Part shown: in pieces, positions 33,915-42,999 of the stretch
How the letters are laid out: the number at the start of each line of letters is the position of its first letter
How positions within the stretch are numbered: position 1 is the stretch's first letter
Assembly (NCBI GenBank): GCA_020796225.1
Contig: CM036767.1
Coordinates: 14,908,927-14,972,926, forward strand
Length of the DNA: 64,000 nucleotides
From: Arion vulgaris
Taxonomy: Eukaryota > Mollusca > Gastropoda > Stylommatophora > Arionidae
Direction of reading: 5' to 3'
Notes under the pieces: generated by a model
The model's input: only the letters and a program-made list of their open reading frames with translations
Told to the model about the DNA's origin: nothing
Database searches by the model: none
Translations under genes and position numbers: made by a program

Positions 33915-36900
33915 TATATAAAATAATTGTTACTGCAAACAAATGTTATGAAGACTCATTTATAAAAAAAGGTTCCCAAGCTTTTCTATAGTCACTATCA
34001 AATTGAAACTCAAGTTGCACATACATATACTTTTGCTGGAGCTGGATAGGACTCATACTCAGAAGGGAGTTAGATGGGGTCTACCACAAGAGGAGTCTAT
34101 CACACTTTTCTTAGTTTACATCAACAGCCTGATTGCTAACTACCACAGAGAGCACAAAAAGTGGAAATGCACATTTTGGATCTATCAATATGGTACACAG
34201 ATGAGTACACATCAGTGGTCACCAAACTGCTACAAAGAACTACCGATACCTTAACCTCTGTGTGAACTACACAGACAGTGAAGTTTATACGAGAGATAAC
34301 AATGCAGATATAGACAATATTTTTCAAGCAAACAAAAGGAAAGCAACAAATTTACAACAATTGTTCATCATCAGTCCTGGTGGTGGCAAAAGGTACATTA
34401 TCAGAGACCAAAAATGTCCACTTAATAAAGACAGAAAGACATCTTGTGTCTTTCTTTCTACCTTAGTCCTAACCAAGTCTTTGAGCTCGGCTTCAAAAGT
34501 TCTCCATGTACCCTAGGCCTTCATATATTTTGCTGTCCCTACAGTGTCCACTGCATTGCATGTTGTGACCTCCTTTCTTTTCCCATTTGTTACTCTCTCT
34601 CACGATCACCGCCCAGACCTATGTACCAGATTTCCCCATAAATTCTATTCATGTGGAAATCTGATTCATGCACCCTTAGCATTGGTGTGTTTTACGTCAC
34701 ATCTTCAGCACCATTCGAGCCCTGGTGCTTATCCTTGCAAAGTGTCTGGTTTCAGCCAGCGTTTACTCGGTTCACTCTCCGTTCTGTAGCCATCTAGTGT
34801 TTTTACGGTGTTGGGTAGCTAGCCCCACGTCCAACCTCCTTAGTCGCCTCTTACAACATGATGGCAGGTAACAGTGGTTCTATTCTTTACACCCCAATTT
34901 GGGCCCGGTAACCACTCAGGCACATTTGTTACTAATACTCTTCTTCTTCTACGATCAACTTCTGCTATGTGACTACTCTGGTATGTGTCATAAACAGGGG
35001 GTATGCTTGAGGTCTTCCTGGTCTTCCATAGTTTGTTCTGAAGGGTTGTTCCTGTTGATCAGAAAATAATACTCAAATTACTAGTACCCCCATTACTAAA
35101 AAAAAATTAATTATAAATGATGGCCAACATAAAATTGTTTGAAATATAAGACCTTCTATTGTGCACTTACCCTCTTCTGCCAGGTCCTTGTTCATGACAA
35201 GTTTCCCATGTCGAAGAAAGTTTAACACTGGGCCAAAGTATGAAGGGTCTCTATCTATGAGGAATGCACCATCTGCATCCTGTAATTGACAGAAAATCAA
35301 AAAGACTGTTTCTGTACACACATATATAATGTCAAGAGATGGGTAGATTGGAGACAGTCCGAAAAGAATGAATACTAAATATGCAAAAAGATTGATCAAT
35401 CAACATCAAACTGGCGTGCTGGGCCGCTGGATGCTGCTGGATTTGTTGAGGTGGGGTTTGAAGCACCTATGGAAATGTACGGAGCGCTATGATGATAGTC
35501 TTCATATAACTGGTAAAATGTCAAAAATATGTATATATGTATTAGTATAACACAATATAATGTATGGATGTGAATTATTGGAGACCTTGCAGTTCTAATC
35601 TTTAACAATGGTGTTGGGACAGCTAGTTTGCTGGATTGACAATTTTTTCACTCCACTCTTGTTGAACTGCATTCATGTATCCAATACAAGTTAAATGAAC
35701 AAAGCAATTTGCATCCAGATATCTAGGAAAAGACTTGCCACCTTAACCAGTACAGTCAGATGACTGCGTTAAAAATCAATCAGAAGAAAATAGAAATGAC
35801 TGAAAATAGTCACCCCAGCATCAGTCAAACTAGAAGATAAAATCCTTCCAAATATAACTACTTTCACATATCTTGAAAGTGTTATCAGCCACGAAGGAGG
35901 AGCTGAATCTGACATTAAAAGCAGACTGTGGCATGAAGTGCATTCATAACCCTTCAGACGTTCTGGAAATCAGCCCAATACAGCATCAGAACCAAGATTA
36001 ATTTATACCACAGCTGTGTGCTATCAAATTTATTATATGGATCCGCCTGTGTGTTGCCAGGGTTCTCAAGGGGAGCAAAGAATAGTAACACTGCAACCTA
36101 CAAGGCATGTCATAAGAGGTGACAGCTAGGGACCTAGGGAAGCTATTCAAGTAAATAAAAAACGTTGCAGAAATCAGATGTGCTGACCTACTTGTAGGCA
36201 CATAACTGGCACAACATACAATCGCTCTTAGGCTCGGATCACATAAAAATCACAAAGAGTGGTTAACAAGAGGTCGATATGGAGCGTTCAAGAAGAAGAC
36301 TATATATATCAGAATTCTGGAGAATGACAGGACAAGATCTAAACTCTCCTTTCATAAAACTTGTCTGCAAAAGATCTTACCAAATACTATCTCTAACCAA
36401 GAACTGCTTTCACAGTGTGAACGAGAGAATATGAACACAAATATTCCATCCACGCAGTTGACCTTTAGAATACTACAAATGTTACATCCAAGTATCCGAC
36501 CTTCAACATGCAACAAATATTATATCCAGTGCAGAACATCATCAAACAAGTGTCCCAAGTTGTATACATTGTATGAGATGATTTGGGAGAGGTTTTTGTA
36601 ATCATTCTTTTCTTTTTTGTCCTTCTGTTTTTTGCCGGTAGGTGTAGCAGGTTTAAATATCAGTTTCCTGAGATAGTGCAAGCTCGGTCGCTTGATATAC
36701 TGTGGTATTGTGTAGTTTTAAGATGTCTGTAACATTACCTGGCACCCCACAGTGTGAAGGTACCCATTGGACTGTAACTCTCTTATTGGCAGAAATCTTG
36801 CTGAGCTCTTTTCTGAGGGTTGGCAGTTTACTCTGGAGGGCTTGCAGAACAAATAGTGCATCTGTGAAAATACCACTTGTTGGCAGTCAGAGTTGGTGTT

Positions 36901-39586
36901 GTTGATCATGATTGCGGCCTGTAATAGTGCTTAAGCTTCTGCTGTGTAGTTTGAGTAAAATTTACCAGTAGGAATATACCTTGTCTCAGTGTGGTTGTTG
37001 GGATATGTAATATAGATATAAGCCCCTCCATTCTTAATTGCATCTGTTGCATCTGTGTAGGCATGTATCCATGATAGTTTGGGGTATTTTTCTTGGATCA
37101 TGCACATAGTGGCTGTTCTCTTCTGCAAGTCATTGTGCATCTCTCCAGTTGTGAGTCCACTAATTGTTATGATGACTTGCTGCATCACTAACTTGTTCCC
37201 AGGATCTCCCAGGAGATTAGGTATCAGCAGTGTTGTATGCATTGATAGGTCATCTTGGTACTGTCTTTTAACCCGCTTTCCCCGATGGATGAAGCTGCTA
37301 CGTTTTAGTCGTCCAAGTGCCAGATCATTTAATCTTGCTTTCGTAGGATACAAGGGCATACTAGTGTATTTCTTCATCTGGATCATACTTTTGGTTTCTC
37401 TTCTATATGCCAGTGCCTGTACTCCAGTATGTTTTTTCATCTCTGTGATAGGTGTCGATTTTATGGCTTCGGTGATAATCCCTGTGCTTGATTTTGTACT
37501 CTATCCAATGTCGGCAGGTGTGAGTTGGCAGCTGTAGCCCATGCTGTTGAGCCAAACTCTAGGTGGGCTCTTATTGTTCTGTTGTAAACTTTCTTTAGTG
37601 TGTGTTCATTAGCTCCTCAGTTGGTACCTGAAAGTTTTCTGAGTAGTTCAATTTTTCTTGTGGCCTTTACTTCTGTGATTTTTATATGTTTGTTCCAAGT
37701 GAGTCGTTTATCAAATCTAATCCCTAGATAAGTTGGTTAGCTTTCTTCTTGTATTGGGCTTGTTCCTAGGTGCATGTTGGATGCTTTGTCCCTGGGAGAG
37801 AAGGAGAACAGTGTTGTAGAGGTTTTGTCTGTGTTGATTGTAACGTACCACTTCTCTGCCCATTCCATGAGTTTATCTGCTGCTCATTGCTATGTATTCT
37901 ACTAGTTGCGGATGTTGTGTGTTCATCTGCGCACGATAGCACTAAAAAAAGAGGTGATAAGACACTAGCATTGCACTGAGCCAGATAAGATCACACTCCT
38001 TACAGAGACCCATGGTGAAGATGGACTGTGTTTGAAGGGAATATCTGGATGGGTAGAAATGCACAAAACACCTATGCACATCACGTGACACTGCCATAGT
38101 GAATAGCCCAGACACTAGTGATCAAGGCCTGCAAATTTGGTGCACCTATCTATGTTTAGTGGGGATTTGATGTGCTGCTAACTATACCTCCATAAAATGT
38201 CTGTCACAAATACAGGTTCCAGATCAAGTAGGGATCTATGCAGACACCCCTTGACTAGGATCTAGGGAACATCAAAACCACAAATAGAAAACTACAGGTA
38301 GAAATCATTTATTAAAATTTATAATGAACTGGCAAAAAACTTAGAATTAAATATTGACTCTCTAGCTGGGCAAGCGACTTGACAATTTTAATTTAACCCC
38401 TTAGCCCTTCTGAGCCAATATACCCTGGATCCTATTATTTGTTAAGACGATGCAAAGCCAGTATGCGTCCGGAGATATAAAAAAATTACAGAGTGAAAGG
38501 GTTAATCTTCTTCTTCTTCATTCTCACTAGATTGGGATTTCAGATTCTCTAATAAAGGCAGCTGTCTACCTCAGATTATCAGCCACGCCATACAGTTTGT
38601 CTTCGACGTTGGTGTAAGTGGACCACCTCTTTCTTCTCAGGTCTGCATACTTGGGGCAGTTCTGTAGGATATATTCTGTTGTCATACTCGCCGAACCACA
38701 GGTCGTTGGTGCCTATCTTGAATTTAGTGTACAGGTGGTGTCTCATTCCTTCCTGAGGCGAAGTATGGCTGTCTGGTCCCTTCTGGACTGTTGGTAATAT
38801 TAATATCCATCGTCCTTTTTTGTGTTTTGGGTGTTCTTTATCCCATTTTGCTTTGTTGTGCCCTTTGGCGATGGTTTTTGCTTCTTCATAGCTAACCAGG
38901 TCATCATCTTGGGGCATTCCTGCTCCCTCTTTACCAAGTCTGTCAGCATCTTCATTCCTCTTGATCTTGCAGTGTGAGGGTTTCCACTGGATTACTCATC
39001 ATCAAATATCTTGTCCTGAGCAGAACTTTACCACCCCAACAGTCCTCCGAAATGTCTCTCTCATAGGCCAGATGTCCTGCCTCTGCAGCCATCATGTTCA
39101 AACCATCATCAGTTACATCCTGAATCCATTTTCTCTGTGGTCTTCTTCTTCTCTTTGCCGGTATGCCTCCTTCCATGATGGTCTCCAGACCTTCATGTCT
39201 TTTTATATGTCCAAAATATCTCAATTTTCTGGATTACTACCCTCTCAGAATCATGGGACAAATGGGCTAAGGTTGACCTGAGATCACTGACTCACCCAGT
39301 TCTGTGTGTTACTGTGAAAGGGCTAATCTAAGTCTGTCAAGAATAAATGGATGCAAATTTTGAAAATGATGATGACACAAATTGCACAATATTTAGCAAC
39401 ACTCACCTTGTCTGTATTCAGATCTGAAGCTTCCTGAACGAGTCTATACAAAAATGAATTCTGGTCCCGTCCTAGTGTTGTCCTTGTTGTCAAGAAAATA
39501 GTGCCACCAACATTTAACCTAACCCACTCACTTTTCCTGCTGTCATTGACATCCATACAAATATTGTCATTGTTGTTATGTGCCAT
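23579..39586 (-). CDS. KCTD5: KCTD2/5/17 (insomniac-type) BTB/POZ protein, complete six-exon gene
   Basis: Exons in order: 39586-39407, 35279-35171, 33291-33200, 31806-31711, 27343-27221, 23608-23579. The phases agree throughout: 0, one base carried into exon 3, then 0, 0, 0. The joined protein is about 209 residues; human KCTD5 is 234, the difference being mainly a shorter N-terminus. Residues 20-27 read EWVRLNVG, the KCTD T1/BTB start. Exon 2 carries [19 protein letters not shown]. Exons 4 and 5 carry the conserved C-terminal part ([22 protein letters not shown]). Vertebrate KCTD2/5/17 and fly insomniac are substrate adaptors for cullin-3 ubiquitin ligases; the same role here is inferred from homology. 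Introns total about 15.5 kb and hold many SINEs, LINE pieces and a 2-kb minisatellite. Paralogue within the 2/5/17 group is not resolved; invertebrates usually have one member. Confidence 0.9.
23676..25724. repeat. 16-bp minisatellite, about 128 units, in the last KCTD intron
   Basis: Two main 16-mers alternate irregularly: agaagagttgatgagt and agaagagttgattaac, with a third type gagcgg. On the transcribed (minus) strand the array is pyrimidine-rich (CTTCTGTTAATCAACT). It begins 67 bp from the 3' splice site of the 30-nt last exon. The left half (23.8-24.6 kb) has many single-base gaps. Confidence 0.97.
25741..25985 (+). mobile_element. SINE-F body fragment
   Basis: gcaaaattcattaaaagatt through gtgcaatgatgatggtccca matches 57090-57275. 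A (CAAT)n-like run follows. Confidence 0.65.
26197..26431 (-). mobile_element. SINE-B copy
   Basis: It runs from the tail cttcttcttcaaactctcca to a degraded head cgagacatagcaacacatg. Confidence 0.72.
26469..26722. mobile_element. Tc1/mariner-like MITE with TA duplication
   Basis: The inverted ends cagggtgttcaacttaaaag and cttttaagttgaacaccctg are perfect. TA flanks both ends. The matching empty site aatgatataac is preserved at 26070-26079 in copy 1 of the surrounding repeat. Confidence 0.88.
26841..27220. other. Unassigned intron sequence of the KCTD gene
   Basis: No reading frame or family recognised. Confidence 0.4.
27221..27343 (-). CDS. KCTD5: KCTD5-like exon 5
   Basis: Forty-one codons between TATCCTCAG and GTAAGG. 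It contains [20 protein letters not shown] and ends NEPSDRAK, matching the conserved C-terminal domain of the family. Confidence 0.9.
27455..28420 (+). mobile_element. LINE-Y fragment with RNase H domain and Cys-rich tail
   Basis: The RNase H catalytic set is visible: D in [10 protein letters not shown] in [14 protein letters not shown] in [14 protein letters not shown] in [12 protein letters not shown]. One frameshift lies near 27720 and there are stops near 27985 and 28130. The tail has [18 protein letters not shown]. Sense is opposite to the host KCTD gene. Confidence 0.85.
28421..28700 (+). mobile_element. LINE-X C-terminal end fused to LINE-Y
   Basis: It encodes [20 protein letters not shown], then [20 protein letters not shown] related segment follows the RNase H of LINE-X near 40.7 kb, so a different LINE family abuts LINE-Y here. 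Confidence 0.6.
28755..28950 (-). mobile_element. SINE-B copy, tail end missing
   Basis: tgatctgagcccaagagtga through ggcaacacatgggcgg. Confidence 0.72.
28990..29095. repeat. Short repeat shared with 49530-49640
   Basis: Both contain ttcgcgatatctccaacagc or close variants followed by atccag and ctaaccatacca. Confidence 0.5.
29190..29360 (+). mobile_element. LINE tail fragment (RTE-like)
   Basis: It encodes [20 protein letters not shown], then [13 protein letters not shown], the basic C-terminal motif GKRxxGxPKxTWRR of RTE-like LINEs. Confidence 0.7.
29670..29844 (+). mobile_element. SINE-D copy with 8-bp duplication
   Basis: Head GTAGCGCGTTGGAC. Flanks cctttctg lie at 29662-29669 and 29845-29852. 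Confidence 0.82.
29917..30225 (-). other. Unassigned open frame of about 95 codons
   Basis: A stop-free minus-strand stretch begins near 30225 and closes at a TAA near 29927. It contains [20 protein letters not shown] and [20 protein letters not shown]. The composition is protein-like and unlike the LINE frames around it. There is no start codon at its beginning and no family was recognised. It lies in KCTD intron 4, on the transcribed strand. Confidence 0.3.
30420..30870 (+). mobile_element. LINE-R RNase H fragment
   Basis: It contains [20 protein letters not shown], the last RNase H catalytic block. The [15 protein letters not shown] segment follows across a frameshift and the tail TTEHVLQD is still discernible. 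Confidence 0.75.
30950..31560. mobile_element. LINE debris
   Basis: 31020-31190 resembles the reverse-oriented tail at 21600-21810 (tctccatttt..gaacg..caggc). 31330-31510 resembles 15330-15440 (gcaaagcagagatcatgttc). Both are strongly diverged. Confidence 0.4.
31711..31806 (-). CDS. KCTD5: KCTD5-like exon 4
   Basis: Thirty-two codons between TTCCCCAG and GTGAGT. It encodes [19 protein letters not shown] followed by IPDGWKFEQ, matching the conserved region after the BTB domain in KCTD2/5/17. Confidence 0.9.
32085..32232 (-). mobile_element. SINE-G, truncated at the tail side
   Basis: catcattcagtgccatttgg through cctgcaaggcagcaggtta. Confidence 0.75.
32510..33158 (-). mobile_element. SINE-B copy split by a chimeric SINE
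   Basis: The two halves (32510-32673 and 33042-33158) rejoin at tttactagg. The right head is cagcaccacacgggc. It lies in KCTD intron 3. Confidence 0.8.
32674..33041 (+). mobile_element. Chimeric SINE A-G with single target-site duplication
   Basis: A SINE-A 5' part (tgccgagtggttaccagggc to aaatgtgtagaagt) is joined directly to a complete SINE-G body ending in (GA)n. One pair of flanks, atttactagg at 32664-32673 and 33042-33051, encloses both parts, so they inserted as one unit. Confidence 0.85.
33200..33291 (-). CDS. KCTD5: KCTD5-like exon 3
   Basis: Two bases complete a Gly codon, then 30 codons [20 protein letters not shown] and [10 protein letters not shown]. Both splice sites are weak. 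The donor is CAG followed by GTCTGT. The acceptor TGTCTTGTTAG lies directly behind a 21-base (AT)n run at 33307-33327, with a CTGAT branch-point candidate between them. Confidence 0.9.
33307..33327. repeat. (AT)n microsatellite
   Basis: A 21-base run 16 bp upstream (in transcript direction) of the acceptor of KCTD exon 3. Confidence 0.95.
33350..33852 (+). mobile_element. LINE-W 3' part (non-LTR retrotransposon)
   Basis: The plus strand encodes [36 protein letters not shown], and then [11 protein letters not shown], the C-terminal region of an RTE/L1-like protein. The element ends at ggcaaag and is followed by an (AT)n run. Confidence 0.82.
33853..33911. repeat. (AT)n microsatellite, about 29 units
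   Basis: A pure run begins exactly at the 3' end of LINE-W. Confidence 0.97.
34030..34345 (+). mobile_element. LINE-T reverse transcriptase palm fragment and tail
   Basis: [20 protein letters not shown] followed by NSLI matches the GVxQGxxLSPxLFxxYIxDL block of RT. A deletion then brings in the tail [18 protein letters not shown], shared with 14122-14200. Confidence 0.72.
34595..34922 (-). mobile_element. Chimeric SINE (A head, third module, G body) with 11-bp duplication
   Basis: Minus sense order: SINE-A head (34830-34921), linker ggctagctacccaacaccg..ctagatggctacaga, then SINE-G body. Flanks catttgttact lie at 34584-34594 and 34923-34933. Confidence 0.85.
35171..35279 (-). CDS. KCTD5: KCTD5-like exon 2 (rest of BTB core)
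   Basis: It starts after AATTACAG with GAT GCA GAT and runs 36 codons plus one base to GAAGAGG before GTAAGT. It encodes [20 protein letters not shown] followed by [16 protein letters not shown], nearly the vertebrate sequence. Confidence 0.92.
35280..35825. other. Unassigned part of KCTD intron 1
   Basis: No family recognised. Reading frames here are short and lack motifs. Confidence 0.35.
35826..36460 (+). mobile_element. LINE-Z-like fragment interrupted by SINE-B
   Basis: [20 protein letters not shown] matches the VEQFTYLGSVLTxxGGTEED block at 18.2 kb. The coding frame LLYGS is cut by the SINE at 36044 and resumes as [14 protein letters not shown] at 36311. Confidence 0.72.
36044..36300 (+). 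mobile_element. SINE-B copy inside LINE
   Basis: A complete copy with gaagaaga tail. Flanks tatatggatc (36034-36043) and tatatatatc (36301-36310) match at 9 of 10 positions. Confidence 0.82.
36600..37925 (-). mobile_element. LINE-Y fragment: RT thumb and RNase H
   Basis: Minus-strand pieces in order: [20 protein letters not shown] (RT), [50 protein letters not shown] (first RNase H Asp; Gly-Ser replaced), SNYTAEA and HCGVPGN. Frameshifts and stops split it. This is one of the longest LINE remnants in the window. Confidence 0.82.
37926..38396. other. Unassigned part of KCTD intron 1
   Basis: No recognisable motif or repeat. Confidence 0.35.
38397..38501. mobile_element. piggyBac-like MITE, 105 bp
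   Basis: Flanked by TTAA at 38393-38396 and 38502-38505. The ends are CCCCTTAG and GTGAAAGGG, as expected for TTAA-CCC...GGG-TTAA elements. Confidence 0.65.
38506..38960 (-). mobile_element. LINE-T C-terminal part
   Basis: The minus frame reads [20 protein letters not shown] and [20 protein letters not shown], the region after RNase H. It ends at ctcactagattgggatttca, as in the other LINE-T copies. Confidence 0.72.
38961..39230 (-). mobile_element. LINE-V C-terminal tail
   Basis: [19 protein letters not shown] followed by [19 protein letters not shown], the conserved GHIKRH...GRxRxxW tail. Sister copies are at 41900-42165 and 62940-63140. Confidence 0.8.
39407..39586 (-). CDS. KCTD5: KCTD5-like exon 1 (start codon, first half of the BTB domain)
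   Basis: Sixty codons from the ATG at 39586 to NTDK, then GTGAGT. The start is the first ATG before WVRLNVGGT; a second in-frame Met at codon 11 is possible. The [19 protein letters not shown] stretch is typical of the KCTD2/5/17 group. The N-terminal 20 residues (Asn/Asp-rich) are not conserved. No TATA box is evident upstream. Confidence 0.9.
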
Positions 39587-39599
39587 AACTTATAACTGT

Positions 39600-40500
39600 A
39601 TGCGAACGGACAATTTATACAAAAATAACGTGGTTTTTAGCTGCCCTGCGAATTGCAAATATAATTTTGCCCGTAATCCTTACATTACATCTTACTTTTA
39701 TTAATGTTTTTCTGACTTATGTAATCAAGTTTATGATCACCAACTCGTTGTAAATATTTACATTTAAGGGTACATGCTGAAAATATTAATACAACTGACG
39801 TGATGAGTGGTGGACCGTTGAGTGCCGTCTTGTTGGATCAAAATAAAAAACGCCGTTATCCAGAGCCAGAGATCATCTGTGATGTAACATTGAATATTGA
39901 ATCAGAACAGTAGAAAAACAGAGTGCTGTAAATATTGGAAGGCAACACTGCTGGAATTTAAAATTACCAAACGGGACACAACACTACACCACAACGGACT
40001 AACCATCTTTGAGAAAACGAATGTTTCCTTTTTCCTGAATATTTCAATAATTATGGACTTTATAGTAGCTTCTTTTGACCTTTCACTGCATTTCTATTCC
40101 TTATTTTATAACATCCAAACTTGATATGAAACAAGTAATCAATTTGGGGCTATAATTAACTGTCCAAGAAATAAAAATATGTTTCTATAAATACAATTAT
40201 CTAAAACGTTGACATTAAGTTCAATATAGTAGGGTATGTTGGATACAGTGAATTTATACAAATAATTGAAATATGTCTGTGCATTACTATTAACATTCTT
40301 AATGTCAGCTAAAAATTATGAACTACCGGAACCGTTATTTCTAATTTCGCTAAATTACTTTTTATTATTAATGTTAGTACGTTATGCAATCGACATCATG
40401 GCACATTGGTCATCCCAGTCGTGCTCTGTTCTCCGCAGCAGGAGCCATCCCAAAGTCAATTTGCTCATCGTACCCATGAGAAGTTAATGTTGTCTGACTT
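39600..40500. other. 5' flank of the KCTD gene, no recognised element
   Basis: The first 300 bp upstream of the ATG should hold the promoter, but no TATA or initiator can be singled out. The sequence is AT-rich further on. Confidence 0.4.
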
Positions 40501-40640
40501 TACATGTTTTATGGTGTGCGAGATAAAGGCCTTGTGTATCCTTTGTTTGATAAAGGCTTTTTGGTCAAAACGTTGCTGTGTATTGTTATTGTTTTTGTAT
40601 TTTGTAAAACTACAGTACTTAATTTTTACCTGTTTTACCA
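40500..40640 (+). mobile_element. Penelope-like terminal repeat, solo
   Basis: tgtttgataaaggctttttg, tcaaaacgttgctgt and attgttattgtttt match the terminal repeats at 3.4 and 43.1 kb. Confidence 0.65.
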
Positions 40641-41450
40641 CGAAAACGACACTGTCTGGCATATCCAAACTTAACACCTTGTTCTCTAACTCGCTCGAGT
40701 GCATGAGACTCGCCCATGTCATATAAATGAGAGTGTACCGCATTGATGATATCGGCTCTGTCCATACTTCTGCCCGCTTGAGTCAGGGCACTGTTTGCAA
40801 GAAGTCAGCACGCTCGTTATCCTGCCCTCTAGCATGTCCAGGTGTGTACATCCAAGTCATTTTCTTGAGATGTGATCTCTGAATGGTGTCCACACATTCC
40901 ACGCGCAGACTTCCAGATTCAATCCTTTGAAGCATATTCATCGAGTCTGATATGATAGACATATGAGTTACCTGTTGCTAGCCACCCATGACAGAGCCCT
41001 GGAGCACGACCTACTCTATAATATATTATAGTGTAGGTTGTGCCTGGAGACATCGGTGATCTCCATAGTCAGGCTCGATGTCGTTGTCTCGAAAGCGCCG
41101 CAGTCCTTATGAAGTGTGCTATCGTTTCGTTGCGCTGAATAATCCTACGATGATTTGTCTCCGCGTCTGACAGAGCCATCGGTGTAGATAATGATATAAT
41201 CTGGATGGGAATGCTGATCCATGAGTGCAAGAATCTCCGCATTGATGGGGCCCATTCTCTACAGCAGTGTCCAAATGTAACCTACTGACAATCCTGGCGT
41301 AATCAATCATATCCTCTGTTGTAGGTATCCATTCTTCCCCGTGCCTCAGCTCGTCTAGAGGACAAACCTGTTTAATAACATCATCGGCCATCCTGGATCG
41401 GCCTCTCTTCAAACACCTGCCCTTGTTTTCATTTATGGATTTGTACAGAG
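40641..41450 (-). mobile_element. LINE-X fragment with RNase H domain
   Basis: Minus strand order: VIKQVCPLDELRHGEEW, YIIIYTDGSVRRGDKSS (RNase H first Asp), TTSSLTMEITDV (Glu block), MTWMYTPGHARGQDNERADF (last block), then the LINE-X tail. Broken by frameshifts. Confidence 0.8.
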
Positions 41451-41469
41451 GATGCTGATAATGTAATTA

Positions 41470-42168
41470 TGGAAAGCACAGCGAGGGTCATAACCTTTTT
41501 CTGAATATAAAGGAAATTAAAATTATGACCACCGACAAAGCAAAATCTCAACCCAAAATTACCATCAATAATGAAAACATTGAGAACATCACATATTTTG
41601 AATATCTTGGCTCCATAATTACCAACAATGTTGATTGTACGAAAGAAGTTAGAAGAAGATTAGCCATGGTTTTCCAGAGGGTGGTCGGCATGAAGAAACT
41701 ATGGCACGACACAAGCAAAGAAACAAAAGTAAGACTTCTGAGAACATGCATATTCCCTGTGACAACATATGGGTGGAAATCGTGGACTATAACATAAATA
41801 TTAAAGAACAAAATTGAAGCTTTTGAAACAAGGTGCTATAGAAAGTTCTTAGAACATCCTGGACAGAGAAGAGAAGAAACAAAGACATCATACAAGACCT
41901 GCATATCAAGGAGCATTGGCTCAGAAATAACATCTTGTCCCGGAAGATGAAATAAAATTTTGCCACATTAAACGCCACAGCGGTCTGAAGAGAAAGGTAA
42001 TGGAAGGCATGGTTCCTGGAACACGAGGCAGGGGACGACCAAGCTGAAGGTGGCAGCGGAACAACAAATAAACCTTTAACATGACGCTGGAAGAGGCAGG
42101 AGAACTTGCAAGAGACAGAGAGCTTTTCACGTAGGCTGTGATGAATGTGACGTTCCGCAAGGGACATT
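41470..42168 (+). mobile_element. LINE-V 3' part
   Basis: ITYFEYLGSIITNNVDCTKE, VRRRLAM..MKKLWHDTSKE and FPVTTYGWKSWTI are open in one frame. Downstream frames give KRHSGLKRKVMEG and AGELARDRELFT. This is a non-LTR RT C-terminus; no RNase H was seen. Confidence 0.8.
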
Positions 42169-42262
42169 CTGTTACTTGAAGATGGAAAGTTTGTGTAGCA
42201 AATGTAGAATATCGTGTATTTTAAAAATCGACCAAAAATATGTTATTGTTCCTTAAAAACTG

Positions 42263-42432
42263 AATAGTGAAACACGTACAAACAAAGTACTATAGTTTTA
42301 AAAAAAAACAGAAACAGTGACGATAAACAGCAACGTTTCGACCAACAAGGCCTTTATCAAGCAAACGAACAAACAGGAGTGACAAATTAAAATGAAACAC
42401 AAATGGACGACCAAATACAAACGTATCTAAGG
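42263..42432 (-). repeat. Left arm of inverted repeat with hammerhead-like motif
   Basis: It is the reverse complement of 43000-43167. The motif lies at about 42325-42365. Confidence 0.85.
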
Positions 42433-42596
42433 AAAAGCTGGAATAAAAACGAATAACGAAATAAATGTAACACAAAAAACACACATAACAACTAGAAATA
42501 GAACGGAAAAGAAACAATGAAACATCTAGTAAATATATAACTTGAATACATGCAACATATACCCATATAGAGTACAAAGCATAGGAAGAGAAAGTA

Positions 42597-42999
42597 CTAA
42601 GAAGCATAAGAATGTAATACGTTGAGCCCGCGTGGTCGCAAGGTACCATACAAAGAAATCAACCGATTCTCCAGAGCAAATCGACTACGATCATCAGAGG
42701 AACATGATCGGATGGCTGTGACCTGGACATCACAAGCTCCTGAATGGCCAGTATCATTGAAATGGGTAGCTACAGGGGTCACAGAGCATTGGCGTATATC
42801 GCGCAAGTGTTGGGCGAATCGGTCACTGAGTCTCCTGCCGGTTTCCCCAATATAGGCCTTGTTGCACCGCATTCAGATAATGGCATAGATAATATTACGG
42901 GACTCACATGTGAAACTGTCTTCAACAACGAACGTGGCTTTTGGAAAAGACACCGTGCGGGTCTGTATGACATAAGCACAAGTGTTGCAGCGCCGACGG
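42597..42999 (-). pseudogene. GIY-YIG endonuclease domain of Penelope-like element
   Basis: The frame begins near 42999 with CNTCAYVIQTR, continues FVVEDSFTCESRNIIYAII, has one TGA, then CNKAYIGETGRRLSDRFAQH and LENRLISLYGTLRPRGLN. YIG, the catalytic Arg (GRRLSDR) and the late Glu (ALENR) of GIY-YIG nucleases are retained, as is the Cys-rich linker typical of this group. A single nonsense codon and loss of the RT mark it as dead. Confidence 0.85.

Noticed and set aside
37079..37537. 152-codon plus-strand frame
   Set aside because: It is antisense to the LINE-Y reverse transcriptase/RNase H fragment.
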